Shown here piece after piece: positions 48,884-56,840 of a stretch of DNA of 64,000 nt (its first letter is position 1; every line of letters begins with the position of its first letter). The stretch is from JBQLZQ01 sp052168355 (lineage in GTDB: Bacteria; Pseudomonadota; Alphaproteobacteria; DSM-16000; Inquilinaceae). The stretch covers positions 1 through 64,000 of the forward strand of contig JBQLZQ010000030.1 of NCBI GenBank assembly GCA_052168355.1. Direction: 5' to 3'. A program made the position numbers and the translations under genes. The notes beneath the pieces were generated by a model. That model saw only the letters and a list, made by a program, of their open reading frames with translations. It was not told the DNA's origin and did not search any database.

Positions 48884-50038
48884 GTGAGCGATGGCGCGGT
48901 CAGTCTCGCGGATGTCCTGACCGGGCCGGACGGCGGTCCGATCCGGACGGTGTCGGATCGCGCGGCCGCTCAGGCCGGCTGGCGTGCGGCGTTCGCGCGC
49001 CATCTCTATGGCCCGGTCCCGGAACCTCCGGTCGGCATGGTCGTCGGTCGCCAGCCGCTTTTCGATCTGGCGGCGGAACGGCTGACCATCGCGCTGAACC
49101 TCCCCGACGGCAGCTTCACCGTCGATGCCGCGTTGTGGCTGCCTCGCCGACCTACGGGACCGGTACCGCTGATCGCCGGTCTGGGGTTTCTCGGGCCGAT
49201 CGGTGTGCTCGACGGCCGCGATTTTCCGCTCGATCCCCGGGCGATCATCGGCGGCGATCCGCAGCCATGGTTGCCGGGCGGCCGCATGAGCGACGCCGCG
49301 CGGGGGCGTCATCGGGACCGCTGGCCGTTGCAGGCCGTTCTGGCCCGGGGGTTCGGTCTTCTGCTGTCCTGCTACGGTTCCTGGGCACCCGATCACCCAA
49401 GGGCTTGGCGGCGGGCAGGCGTTGCTCCCTTCCTGGACGAGGTCCGGTGCGGCGCGCTGTCGCTCTGGGCGTGGGCTTTTCAGCGGCTGGTCGATGTCGC
49501 GCTGACGCTGCCGGAGGTGGCGCCCGATCGCGTCGCCGTCATCGGACATTCGCGGTTGGCCAAGGCGGCCCTGTGGGCCGGCGCCTCCGACGACCGCATC
49601 GCGGCGGTCGTCGCCAACAATGCGGGCTGCGCCGGAACGGCGCCGTCGCGGCGCGGTGCGGGCGAAACGCTGCGCGATCTCAAAGCCGTCTTTCCCCACT
49701 GGGCGGTTCTCACGGACGATACGGCCGACGATCCCCGGATCCTGCCGGTCGACCAGCACCACCTGATTGCCTGTCTTGCGCCGCGCGGGGTCTACGTGGC
49801 GTCGGCATCGGAAGATTGGTGGGCCGATCCGGAAGGGGAGTACCTTTCGCTTCGGGCGGCGGCGCCGATCTGGGGCATCGGCGGCGCCGCGCCCGACATG
49901 CCGCCGATCGACCGGATCTGGCGACCGGGCGAGGCCTGGGCATCGGGGCCGATCGGGTGGCACCTGCGGGACGGGCGTCACGATCTGACGCCCTGGGACT
50001 GGGTGCGGTTTCTGGACTTCCTGGAGACACGGTTGTGA
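48884..50038 (+). CDS. CE15-like alpha/beta-hydrolase (glucuronoyl/acetyl-xylan esterase type)
   Basis: A 384-residue hydrolase. The nucleophile elbow is VIGHSRLAKAALWAGA with Ser223, where CE15 glucuronoyl esterases usually have GCSRxG and related esterases GHSRxG. VVANNAGCAGTAPSRRGAGE and LPVDQHHLIACLAPRGVYV, with WWADPEGEYLS, match the conserved blocks around the oxyanion and His/acid residues of that group. No signal peptide is seen, so it acts inside the cell. GTG 48884 lies two bases after the lacI stop; a TTG at 48866 is an alternative. It would remove ester groups from imported oligosaccharide. Confidence 0.82.
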   Translation: MSDGAVSLADVLTGPDGGPIRTVSDRAAAQAGWRAAFARHLYGPVPEPPVGMVVGRQPLFDLAAERLTIALNLPDGSFTVDAALWLPRRPTGPVPLIAGLGFLGPIGVLDGRDFPLDPRAIIGGDPQPWLPGGRMSDAARGRHRDRWPLQAVLARGFGLLLSCYGSWAPDHPRAWRRAGVAPFLDEVRCGALSLWAWAFQRLVDVALTLPEVAPDRVAVIGHSRLAKAALWAGASDDRIAAVVANNAGCAGTAPSRRGAGETLRDLKAVFPHWAVLTDDTADDPRILPVDQHHLIACLAPRGVYVASASEDWWADPEGEYLSLRAAAPIWGIGGAAPDMPPIDRIWRPGEAWASGPIGWHLRDGRHDLTPWDWVRFLDFLETRL

Positions 50039-50104
50039 TCGGACGCTACGCGGCCCGGGCCCGGCTTGACACGGACGCCGACACGGTCGAAGAATAGACA
50101 GGTC

Positions 50105-50133
50105 TGAACAGGCTTCTTGAACAGGCTTGCCTG
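50105..50133. promoter_or_regulatory. Tandem 11-bp repeats and palindrome, likely operator of the GntR/UTRA regulator
   Basis: TGAACAGGCTT occurs at 50105-50115 and again at 50118-50128, a 13-base period. The second copy runs into CAGGC-TT-GCCTG (50122-50133), a 5-bp-arm inverted repeat. The cluster lies about 20-50 bases before the regulator's start, a position suited to autoregulation. Confidence 0.5.
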
Positions 50134-50154
50134 ATGAGGAATAGGCGATCGGCC

Positions 50155-50868
50155 ATGGCGAAGCAGGCTCCGGGCACGGCCAAGCCGGACCGGATCGCCT
50201 TCGCGCTGGAGGAGGACATACGCTCCGGCCGTCTGGCCTATGGCGACCGGCTGCAGAGCGAGCACGAACTTGTCCGGCGGTTTTCGGTCAGCCGCAACAC
50301 CGTCAGGAAGGGGCTGGAAGATCTGTCCAGCAGGGGGCTGATCACCACGAAAATGGGGGCCGGGTCCTTTGTCACCTTCAACGGCCAGACGATCAACGAT
50401 GCGATCGGCTGGTCGCGCGCCCTGGCCGATGCCGGGATCGACGCGGAAACCCGGACCCTGCGTCTCGAGGTGATCGAGGACGCCGTCCTGGCCGACCTCC
50501 TGGAGATCGAGAACACCGTCTTTATCGCGGTCGACCGGGTCCGCAGCCTGCGGGACGGCAAGCGCGCCATTTCCATCGAGCGCAGCCGGCTGCCGCTGCT
50601 CCCCGAGCTGGAGGACGTGCCGCTGCGCGGCCTTCGGCAGGGGTCGCTGCACGAGACGATGCGGGCGGCCGGACTGTTTCCCCATCACGGTGAGGAATGG
50701 GCCGAACTGCACCGGTTGGATGCCGGCGACGCGGCCCTGCTGGGTTGTAAGAAGGGAACGGCGTTTCTGCGGACGCGGCGCCTGGTCAGGGCCGAGACCG
50801 GCCAACCGATCGAGCATGTCGTCAGCCTGCTCAACCCGGACTTCTTCGCCCTGCATTTGGAGTTCTAG
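50155..50868 (+). CDS. GntR-family regulator, HutC/UTRA type (YegW-like)
   Basis: A regulator of about 237 residues. The winged helix covers the first 70 residues (IAFALEEDIRSGRLAYGDRL, SVSRNTVRKGLEDLSSRGLI), followed by a UTRA ligand domain (from about 90) ending PIEHVVSLLNPDFFALHLEF. ATG 50155 has AGGCG seven bases upstream; ATG 50134 would add seven residues and overlap the operator repeats. It directly precedes the ADP-ribosylglycohydrolase and PfkB genes, the same trio as E. coli yegW, yegU and yegV. It presumably controls the whole operon to 56808. Confidence 0.88.
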   Translation: MAKQAPGTAKPDRIAFALEEDIRSGRLAYGDRLQSEHELVRRFSVSRNTVRKGLEDLSSRGLITTKMGAGSFVTFNGQTINDAIGWSRALADAGIDAETRTLRLEVIEDAVLADLLEIENTVFIAVDRVRSLRDGKRAISIERSRLPLLPELEDVPLRGLRQGSLHETMRAAGLFPHHGEEWAELHRLDAGDAALLGCKKGTAFLRTRRLVRAETGQPIEHVVSLLNPDFFALHLEF

Positions 50869-50871
50869 AGG

Positions 50872-51948
50872 ATGCCGGGGAGACGCAGCGCTGCGGATCG
50901 GGCCCTCGGCGCCGTGGTCGGAGGGGCGCTGGGCGACGCGATGGGGATGCCCACCCAAACGCTGTCGCCCGCCCAAATCGCGGCCACGTTTGGCGCCGTG
51001 ACCGATTTCGTCGCGCCCACCGACGATCATCCGGTGTCCAAGGGCCTGTCCGCCGGGACCGTCACCGACGATACCGAGCAGACGCTGCTGCTGGCGCGAA
51101 CGCTGCTCGAGTCCGGCCCGGTGTTCGACCATCGGCGGTGGGTCGATGCCTTGGTGGCCTGGGAGGACGATGTCCGGGCGCGCGGCGGTTACGATCTGCT
51201 CGGCCCGTCCACCAAACGGGCGATCGACGCCATCAGGAACGGACAGACGGCCGACCAGGCCGGCCGCCACGGGGATACCAACGGCGCGGCGATGCGCATC
51301 GCGCCGGTCGGTATCCTGGTGCCGTGCGATCCGCTCGACGGGCTGATCGACATTGTGGCCGAAACGTGCCGGGCCACCCACAACACCTCGATCGCCATCG
51401 CGTCGGCAGCGGCGGTCGCGTCGGCGGTCAGTTGCGGTGTCGGCGGCGGCACCTGGCGCGATGCGGCCGCCCTGGCCGTCGAGGCGGCGCGCCGCGCGGC
51501 AGGCCGGGGGTATTGGGTTGCGGGCGCCGACATCGCCGCCCGCCTGTCCTGGGCGCTCGATCTGGTCGAAGGGCGCCCGGCCGACGATGCCGTGCGGGCG
51601 ATTATCGATCTTGTCGGCACCAGCGTCGCGGCCCAGGAGTCCGTTCCCGCCGCCTTTGCCGTGCTGCGGATCGCCCAGGGCGACCCCTGGCAGGCGGCGG
51701 TGTTGAGCGCCAATCTTGGCGGCGATACCGACACCATCGGGGCCATCGCCGCCGGCATGGCCGGGGCCTGCGCGGGTTTTTCCAATCTTCCAAGCGACAA
51801 GGTGGCCGGCCTGAAGGGGATCGATCTGCGGGATGTCACGATGCTGACGGACAGGCTGGTGGACAGGCGCCTGGGCCGGTCGAAACGCGCGGACGCGACG
51901 CCCGCCCCCGATACGGTCCCCGAGCCGGCCATGCGGGACCGGGCATGA
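50872..51948 (+). CDS. ADP-ribosylglycohydrolase family protein (YegU-like)
   Basis: A 358-residue all-helical protein of the DraG/ARH family. The binuclear metal-site motifs are intact: GDAMGMP (21-27), TDDTEQ (65-70), HGDTNGAAMRIAPVG (133-147) and GGDTDTIGAIAAGMAGA (283-299). The family hydrolyses N- or O-glycosidic bonds of ADP-ribose or related ribosyl conjugates. Here the kinase and importer suggest a small ribosyl compound as substrate rather than an ADP-ribosylated protein; that is inference. The ATG is three bases after the GntR stop, and the stop overlaps the kinase start (ATGA). Confidence 0.93.
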   Translation: MPGRRSAADRALGAVVGGALGDAMGMPTQTLSPAQIAATFGAVTDFVAPTDDHPVSKGLSAGTVTDDTEQTLLLARTLLESGPVFDHRRWVDALVAWEDDVRARGGYDLLGPSTKRAIDAIRNGQTADQAGRHGDTNGAAMRIAPVGILVPCDPLDGLIDIVAETCRATHNTSIAIASAAAVASAVSCGVGGGTWRDAAALAVEAARRAAGRGYWVAGADIAARLSWALDLVEGRPADDAVRAIIDLVGTSVAAQESVPAAFAVLRIAQGDPWQAAVLSANLGGDTDTIGAIAAGMAGACAGFSNLPSDKVAGLKGIDLRDVTMLTDRLVDRRLGRSKRADATPAPDTVPEPAMRDRA

Positions 51949-52916
51949 CCGGGCCGCGCATGGTGCATGTGGGCGGGGCCGTGGTCGACTTCGTCTACAG
52001 GGTCGCCGACCTGCCGCCGCGCGGCGGCGAGGTGGTGGCCGGAACCTTTGCCATGGTGCCGGGCGGCGGTTTCAACCAGATGGCGGCGGCGGCGCGCAGC
52101 GGCCTCGATGTCGCCTATGTCGGCGGCCATGGAACCGGTCCGCACGGCGATTTCATCCGCGCCGCCCTGGCGACGGCGGAAATTTCCGTGCTCCGGCCGG
52201 CGTCGCCCGGCATCGACACGGGCAACTGCGTTGTCATGATCGACGGTCAGGGGGAACGCACCTTCGTCTCCTGGCCGGGGGCCGAGGGTCGGATGACGGA
52301 CCGAGACCTTGTTCACGTCAAATGCGGGGACGGGGATTGGGTGGTCGCGTCCGGCTACACGCTCAGCTATCCCGACAGCCGCGACGTCCTGGTACGCTGG
52401 CTGGCCAGTCTCCCGCCGTCGATCCCGCTGGTCTTCGACCCGTCGCCGGTGGCGGCCGCGATCCCCCGCGACTGTCTGAAGGCGGTTCTGACCAGGACGA
52501 CATGGCTCAGCGCCAATCTCCTCGAAGCCGAAATTCTGACCGGCGAGTCGAACCCCGGGCGCCAGGGGGCGGTTCTGCTCGACCGGCTGTGCCCCATGGC
52601 GCGGGGCGCGGTGCTGAGAGCGGGGGCGGACGGCGCGATCCTGTGTCAGCGGGGCCGGTCCCCGGTTCGCGTGCCCGGTTTTGCCGTCGAGGCGGTCGAC
52701 ACCAACGGGGCCGGCGATACCCATGTCGGTGTGTTCGTGGCGGCGCTGGCGCGGGCCGAACCGCTCGAAAAAGCCGTGACGGTCGCCAATGCGGCCGCCG
52801 CGATTTCGGTCACCCGGCACGGCGGCTCCGACGCCCCAACCGCGACGGAGATCGACTCTTTCCTCCACGCCGCCCGGCGCCGGCAACCCGCAGACAGTTC
52901 CCAGACAGGCTCCTAG
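51945..52916 (+). CDS. PfkB-family carbohydrate kinase (YegV-like)
   Basis: A 323-residue kinase of the ribokinase family. The first signature region is VPGGGFNQMAAAARSG (38-53), and the second is DTNGAGDTHVGVFVAA with catalytic Asp258. Members phosphorylate ribose, fructose 1-phosphate, nucleosides or similar. It is co-translated with the ARH-family gene (ATGA), so a reaction of cleaving a ribosyl bond and then phosphorylating the freed sugar is a reasonable guess. The last residues are Gln/Ser-rich. The 86-base gap after it is AT-richer and may hold an internal promoter for the importer. Confidence 0.93.
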   Translation: MTGPRMVHVGGAVVDFVYRVADLPPRGGEVVAGTFAMVPGGGFNQMAAAARSGLDVAYVGGHGTGPHGDFIRAALATAEISVLRPASPGIDTGNCVVMIDGQGERTFVSWPGAEGRMTDRDLVHVKCGDGDWVVASGYTLSYPDSRDVLVRWLASLPPSIPLVFDPSPVAAAIPRDCLKAVLTRTTWLSANLLEAEILTGESNPGRQGAVLLDRLCPMARGAVLRAGADGAILCQRGRSPVRVPGFAVEAVDTNGAGDTHVGVFVAALARAEPLEKAVTVANAAAAISVTRHGGSDAPTATEIDSFLHAARRRQPADSSQTGS

Positions 52917-53002
52917 AGCATGACGAGGAACCAACCGATCATGACGTGCGAATGTAAAAACACTCCCCAGTCCGTTGTAGAAACGCAAGGAAAGGAAGAA
53001 AA

Positions 53003-54064
53003 ATGAATCGGAAAAGGCAATCCAGTCTTCTCGCCGGCGCCGCCGTCGCCGCGGTTCTGTCGGCGACCGCCGCCGGTGCAGCCGAGCTGCACGTTCTCAA
53101 CTGGAAGGGTTATGGGACCGACGAAACCTGGGCCACCGCCGCGTTCGAGGAGAAGACGGGCCACACCGTCGTCCACGATTATTTCAACTCCGAACAGGAG
53201 ATGCTGACCAAGCTGCGGACCAACCCAGGCACCTATGACGTGGTGATGATCAACGCGGCCTTCACCGGACAGGCGGTGGAGGAAGGGTTGATCCAGCCCA
53301 TCGACACCGCCGGCATCGCCAACACCGCCGGGCTCGCTCCGGAAATGGCCAGCTCGGACCTGTTGACGATGGACGGTGCGGTCTATGGCGTGCCGTGGGT
53401 CTGGGGGCTGACCTCGATCGCCATCAACGACAACGCCTTCGACACCCCGCCGACCAGCGTCGAGGTGATGTGGGACGAGGCCTACAAGGGCAAGGTCGTG
53501 CTGCGTGACGACGCCCTGGAAGCCGTTCAGTTCGCGGCCCTGGCGACGGGTCAGAATATCAACGAGATCAACGATCTCGACGCGGTTCGTGAGAAGCTGT
53601 CTTCGCTGATGCCGCAGATCCGCACCTTCTGGAGTTCCGAGAACGACTGGAACCAGATGGTCGCCTCCGGCCAGCTCGACGTCGGCACCTATTGGAGCGG
53701 GTCGGCATCGCGCGCCAGGACCAATTTCGACCTCCCCGTCACCTTCGTCATCCCGGAGGAGGGCGCCATCGGCTGGCTCGACGGTCTGTCGATCCCGGCG
53801 GGCGCCGACAATGTCGAGGGCGCGCGGGCCTTCATCGACTACATGATTTCGCCCGAATTCTACGTGGAGTGGGACCAGTCGGTGGGGGCGCCGGTTTCGG
53901 CCAACCTGAAGGCGGTGGAAGGACTCGACGAAACGGCGTTCAACCGCGCCGTGCTGGGCGACCCGGAGGTGGCGGCGCGTATCCAGTTCCAGAAGCCTGT
54001 GTCGGAAGAGGATCGCGACAAATACCTGGCCCTGTGGCAGGAACTCAAGGCCAGCGCGCAATAG
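53003..54064 (+). CDS. Solute-binding protein, PotD/PotF type (second system)
   Basis: A 353-residue periplasmic protein with a Sec signal (MNRKRQSSLLAGAAVAAVLS, cleavage near GAAEL), then LHVLNWKGYGTDETWATAAF. The WK/NW start, YDVVMINAAFTGQAVEEGLI and VPWVWGLTSIAIN are family features. AAGGAAAGGAAG precedes the ATG. It is paralogous to the binding protein at 5848-7044 but lacks a twin-arginine motif and is shorter. As part of the ARH-kinase operon its ligand may be a ribosyl compound rather than a polyamine. Confidence 0.92.
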   Translation: MNRKRQSSLLAGAAVAAVLSATAAGAAELHVLNWKGYGTDETWATAAFEEKTGHTVVHDYFNSEQEMLTKLRTNPGTYDVVMINAAFTGQAVEEGLIQPIDTAGIANTAGLAPEMASSDLLTMDGAVYGVPWVWGLTSIAINDNAFDTPPTSVEVMWDEAYKGKVVLRDDALEAVQFAALATGQNINEINDLDAVREKLSSLMPQIRTFWSSENDWNQMVASGQLDVGTYWSGSASRARTNFDLPVTFVIPEEGAIGWLDGLSIPAGADNVEGARAFIDYMISPEFYVEWDQSVGAPVSANLKAVEGLDETAFNRAVLGDPEVAARIQFQKPVSEEDRDKYLALWQELKASAQ

Positions 54065-54092
54065 GCGGGACCGGCGGGCGGCGGAAAGAAGT

Positions 54093-54962
54093 ATGGAGAC
54101 CGCTCGACGGACCGGGGCGCGACGGCCCTGGCGTTCGGGCTTGCCCCTTCTGCTGCCGGCCTATCTGTGGCTGACGGTGGCGGTCTTTCTGCCGCTGTCG
54201 GCCATGGCCTTTTTCAGCTTCATGACAGACCTGCCGCTGGCCAATCGGTCATGGGCCCTGACGCTGGAAAACTACGCCGCCTTTGTCGAAACCGACCTTT
54301 ACGTCCGGCTGCTGCTCCGGTCGCTGCGGCTTGGGCTGGAGGTCACGCTCTACTGCGTTCTGATCGGTTTTCCCTGTGCCTACGTCATCGCCAAGACCCT
54401 GAAGGGACGCAGCCGGGAGGCGATCTTTCTGCTGGTGATCCTGCCGTTCTGGAGCAACGGGCTGGTGCGCGTCTTTTCCTGGGCGATTTTCCTGAGGGGC
54501 GACGGGGTCATCGACGCCGCGCTGAATGCCATCCTGCCGTTCGAGGTCGGCGTCGACCTGATGTTCTCCTACCCGGCGGTGGTCATCGGCCTCGTTCATT
54601 CGTACCTGCCCTATATGGTCCTGACCTGCTACCTCTCGCTGCAGGCCATCGACGACAGTTTGATCGAGGCGGCGCTGTCGCTCGGTGCCTCGCGGCTGTC
54701 GGTGCTGCGGCGCCTGATCGTACCGTTGGCGATGCCGGGCCTGATGGCCGGGGCGGTGCTGATCTTCGTGCCGGTGGTGGGATCGTTCATGGAGCCGCGC
54801 ATTCTGGGTGGCCGCGGCGGGACTTTCTACGGCACCGTCATCGAGGACCAGTTCGTGGCGGTGTTCAACTGGCCGTTGGGGGCGGCGCTGTCGTTCATCC
54901 TTCTGGCCGTGGTGCTGGCCGTTCTGGCCCTGGCGGCGCCCGTCCTGCGGTGGCGGACGTGA
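54093..54962 (+). CDS. ABC permease, PotB type (second system)
   Basis: A 289-residue inner-membrane permease with about six spans, a basic N-terminus (METARRTGARRPWRSGLPLL) and the EAA-type loop AALSLGASRLSVLRRLIVPL. GCGGAAAG is the closest ribosome-binding-like sequence, about 6-12 bases upstream. Its stop overlaps the next start as GTGA (54959-54962). Confidence 0.92.
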   Translation: METARRTGARRPWRSGLPLLLPAYLWLTVAVFLPLSAMAFFSFMTDLPLANRSWALTLENYAAFVETDLYVRLLLRSLRLGLEVTLYCVLIGFPCAYVIAKTLKGRSREAIFLLVILPFWSNGLVRVFSWAIFLRGDGVIDAALNAILPFEVGVDLMFSYPAVVIGLVHSYLPYMVLTCYLSLQAIDDSLIEAALSLGASRLSVLRRLIVPLAMPGLMAGAVLIFVPVVGSFMEPRILGGRGGTFYGTVIEDQFVAVFNWPLGAALSFILLAVVLAVLALAAPVLRWRT

Positions 54963-55750
54963 CGTCGACGGCGCGGGCTCTCGCCGTCGCCGGACGGCTT
55001 TATGTCGGCCTGGTGCTGGCGTTTCTCTATCTGCCGATCGTCATCATGGCGCTGATGTCGGTCAACGCCTCGCCGTTCTACCAGCTTCCGATCGACTGGT
55101 CGGCGCGCTGGTACGTGGCGCTTGCGGGCAACGACCAGCTTGTCGCCGCAACCTGGAACAGCGTGATCATCGCCGCCATCGTCGCCGGCATCGCCACCGT
55201 CCTGGGTACGGCGGCGTCGCTGGCGCTCTATCGCTACAGCTTTCCGGGCAAGAGGATCCTCCAGGCGCTGCTGTTCCCGCCCATCGCCATCCCCTGGCTG
55301 ATCACCGGCACGGCGATGCTGATCTTTTTCTTCGCCGTCGGTATCGGGCGCGGGTTGCACGCCATTCTGCTTGGCCACGTGGCGCTGGCGCTGCCCTATG
55401 TGATCGTCGTCGTGTCGGCGCGCCTGCAGACCTTCGCCCCCGAGCTGGAGGAGGCGGCGCTGTCCCTGGGCGCCAGCCAATGGCAGGTGACCATGCGCGT
55501 GACGCTGCCATGGACCGCGCCGGGGGTGATCGCCGGGGCTCTGTTCGCCTTCGCCGTGTCCTTCGACCAGTTCGTGGTCTCCTACTTCCTTTCGGCGCCG
55601 GGCCAGACGACCCTGCCGGTGGAAATTTATGCGGCCATACGCAAGGGCTTCACGCCGGAGATCAATGCCGTGTCGACCATCATCATCGCCGTCTCCATGA
55701 CCCTGATGCTGTTGATCGCCCGTTTCTTCCGTTTCGGCGGAGAAAAGTAG
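54959..55750 (+). CDS. ABC permease, PotC type (second system)
   Basis: A 263-residue inner-membrane permease starting MTSTARALAVAGRLYVGLVL, with the EAA loop AALSLGASQWQVTMRVTLPW. GTG 54959 overlaps the previous stop in the form GTGA and is the natural coupled start; a GTG at 54950 is an alternative. Its TAG stop shares a base with the GTG of the ATPase. Confidence 0.91.
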   Translation: MTSTARALAVAGRLYVGLVLAFLYLPIVIMALMSVNASPFYQLPIDWSARWYVALAGNDQLVAATWNSVIIAAIVAGIATVLGTAASLALYRYSFPGKRILQALLFPPIAIPWLITGTAMLIFFFAVGIGRGLHAILLGHVALALPYVIVVVSARLQTFAPELEEAALSLGASQWQVTMRVTLPWTAPGVIAGALFAFAVSFDQFVVSYFLSAPGQTTLPVEIYAAIRKGFTPEINAVSTIIIAVSMTLMLLIARFFRFGGEK

Positions 55751-56808
55751 TGGCGGAGGTCACGGTCACCGGCGTTTCCCGGAGCTTCGGTGCCGTGCGG
55801 GCCCTGGACGACGTGTCGATCCGCTTTCCCGATGGCGGCTTCTACGGTTTGCTGGGGCCGTCGGGCAGCGGCAAGACCACGTTGCTGCGCATGATCGCGG
55901 GGTTCGACATGCCGGACCGGGGCAGCATCGCGATCGGCGATCAGGACGTGGCCGGCGTTCCGGTCCGGCATCGCCGCATCGGCATGATGTTCCAGAGTTA
56001 CGCGCTGTTTCCCAACATGAGCGTCTTCGACAACGTCGCCTTCGGTCTGGCTGTCCGCGCCGTCGCCAAGGCGGAGATCCGCGCGCGGGTCAAGGAGGCG
56101 CTCGATCTGGTCCAGCTCGGCGGGATGGAGACCCGTCGGCCGCACCGACTGTCGGGCGGGCAGCGTCAGCGCGTGGCCCTGGCCAGGGCCATCGTGACGC
56201 GGCCGCGCGTGCTGCTGCTGGACGAACCGCTCAGTGCCCTCGACAAGTCGCTTCGGGTCGGGATGCAGGTCGAACTCAAACGCATCCAGCGCGAGGTCGG
56301 GATCACCGCCATCTTCGTGACCCACGACCAGGAAGAGGCGCTGACCCTGAGCGACCGCATCGGTATCCTGCGCGATGGAAGGCTTATCCAGGAAGGGCCG
56401 CCGGTCGAGGTCTACGACACACCGGTCAGCGAATTCGCCGCCCGGTTTCTGGGCGACGCGAACATCTTTCACGGCACCGCCGATGGGGATACGATCCGCC
56501 TTGAGGACGGGACCCGTCTGCTATGCCGTACCGCCGCATCGCTGCCCAGCGGTCCCGCGTCGTGCGCGGTCCGGCCCGAACGGGTGACGATCGAACGGGC
56601 GGCGTCCGACCGCGCAAGCCCCGGCGACAACGCGCTGCCGGCCCGCATCGTCAGGCGCGTCTTCGCCGGCAACGCCATCACCTATGTCCTGGACTGGCGC
56701 GGCGAGACGGTGAAGGTTTTCGCCCAGAACATGGGGACGGCACCGCTCGAGGAAGGGCTGGACGTCATACTGCGCTGGTCGGCGGAGAGCACAATCCCGG
56801 TCCGGTAG
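55750..56808 (+). CDS. ABC ATPase, PotA type (second system)
   Basis: A 352-residue ATPase: Walker A GPSGSGKTT, FQSYALFPNMSVFDNV, signature LSGGQRQRVALARAI, Walker B LLLDEPLSALD and VTHDQEEAL, then a TOBE-type C-terminal domain (from about 240, CAVRPERVTIE). GTG 55750 overlaps the permease stop (TAGTG). It ends the operon that begins with the YegW-like regulator. Downstream, a short inverted GGCC-rich repeat near 56825-56840 lies before the convergent GMC gene. Confidence 0.93.
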   Translation: MAEVTVTGVSRSFGAVRALDDVSIRFPDGGFYGLLGPSGSGKTTLLRMIAGFDMPDRGSIAIGDQDVAGVPVRHRRIGMMFQSYALFPNMSVFDNVAFGLAVRAVAKAEIRARVKEALDLVQLGGMETRRPHRLSGGQRQRVALARAIVTRPRVLLLDEPLSALDKSLRVGMQVELKRIQREVGITAIFVTHDQEEALTLSDRIGILRDGRLIQEGPPVEVYDTPVSEFAARFLGDANIFHGTADGDTIRLEDGTRLLCRTAASLPSGPASCAVRPERVTIERAASDRASPGDNALPARIVRRVFAGNAITYVLDWRGETVKVFAQNMGTAPLEEGLDVILRWSAESTIPVR

Positions 56809-56840
56809 CGGCGGGCTCGGTCCTGGCCAAGGGCCAAGGT

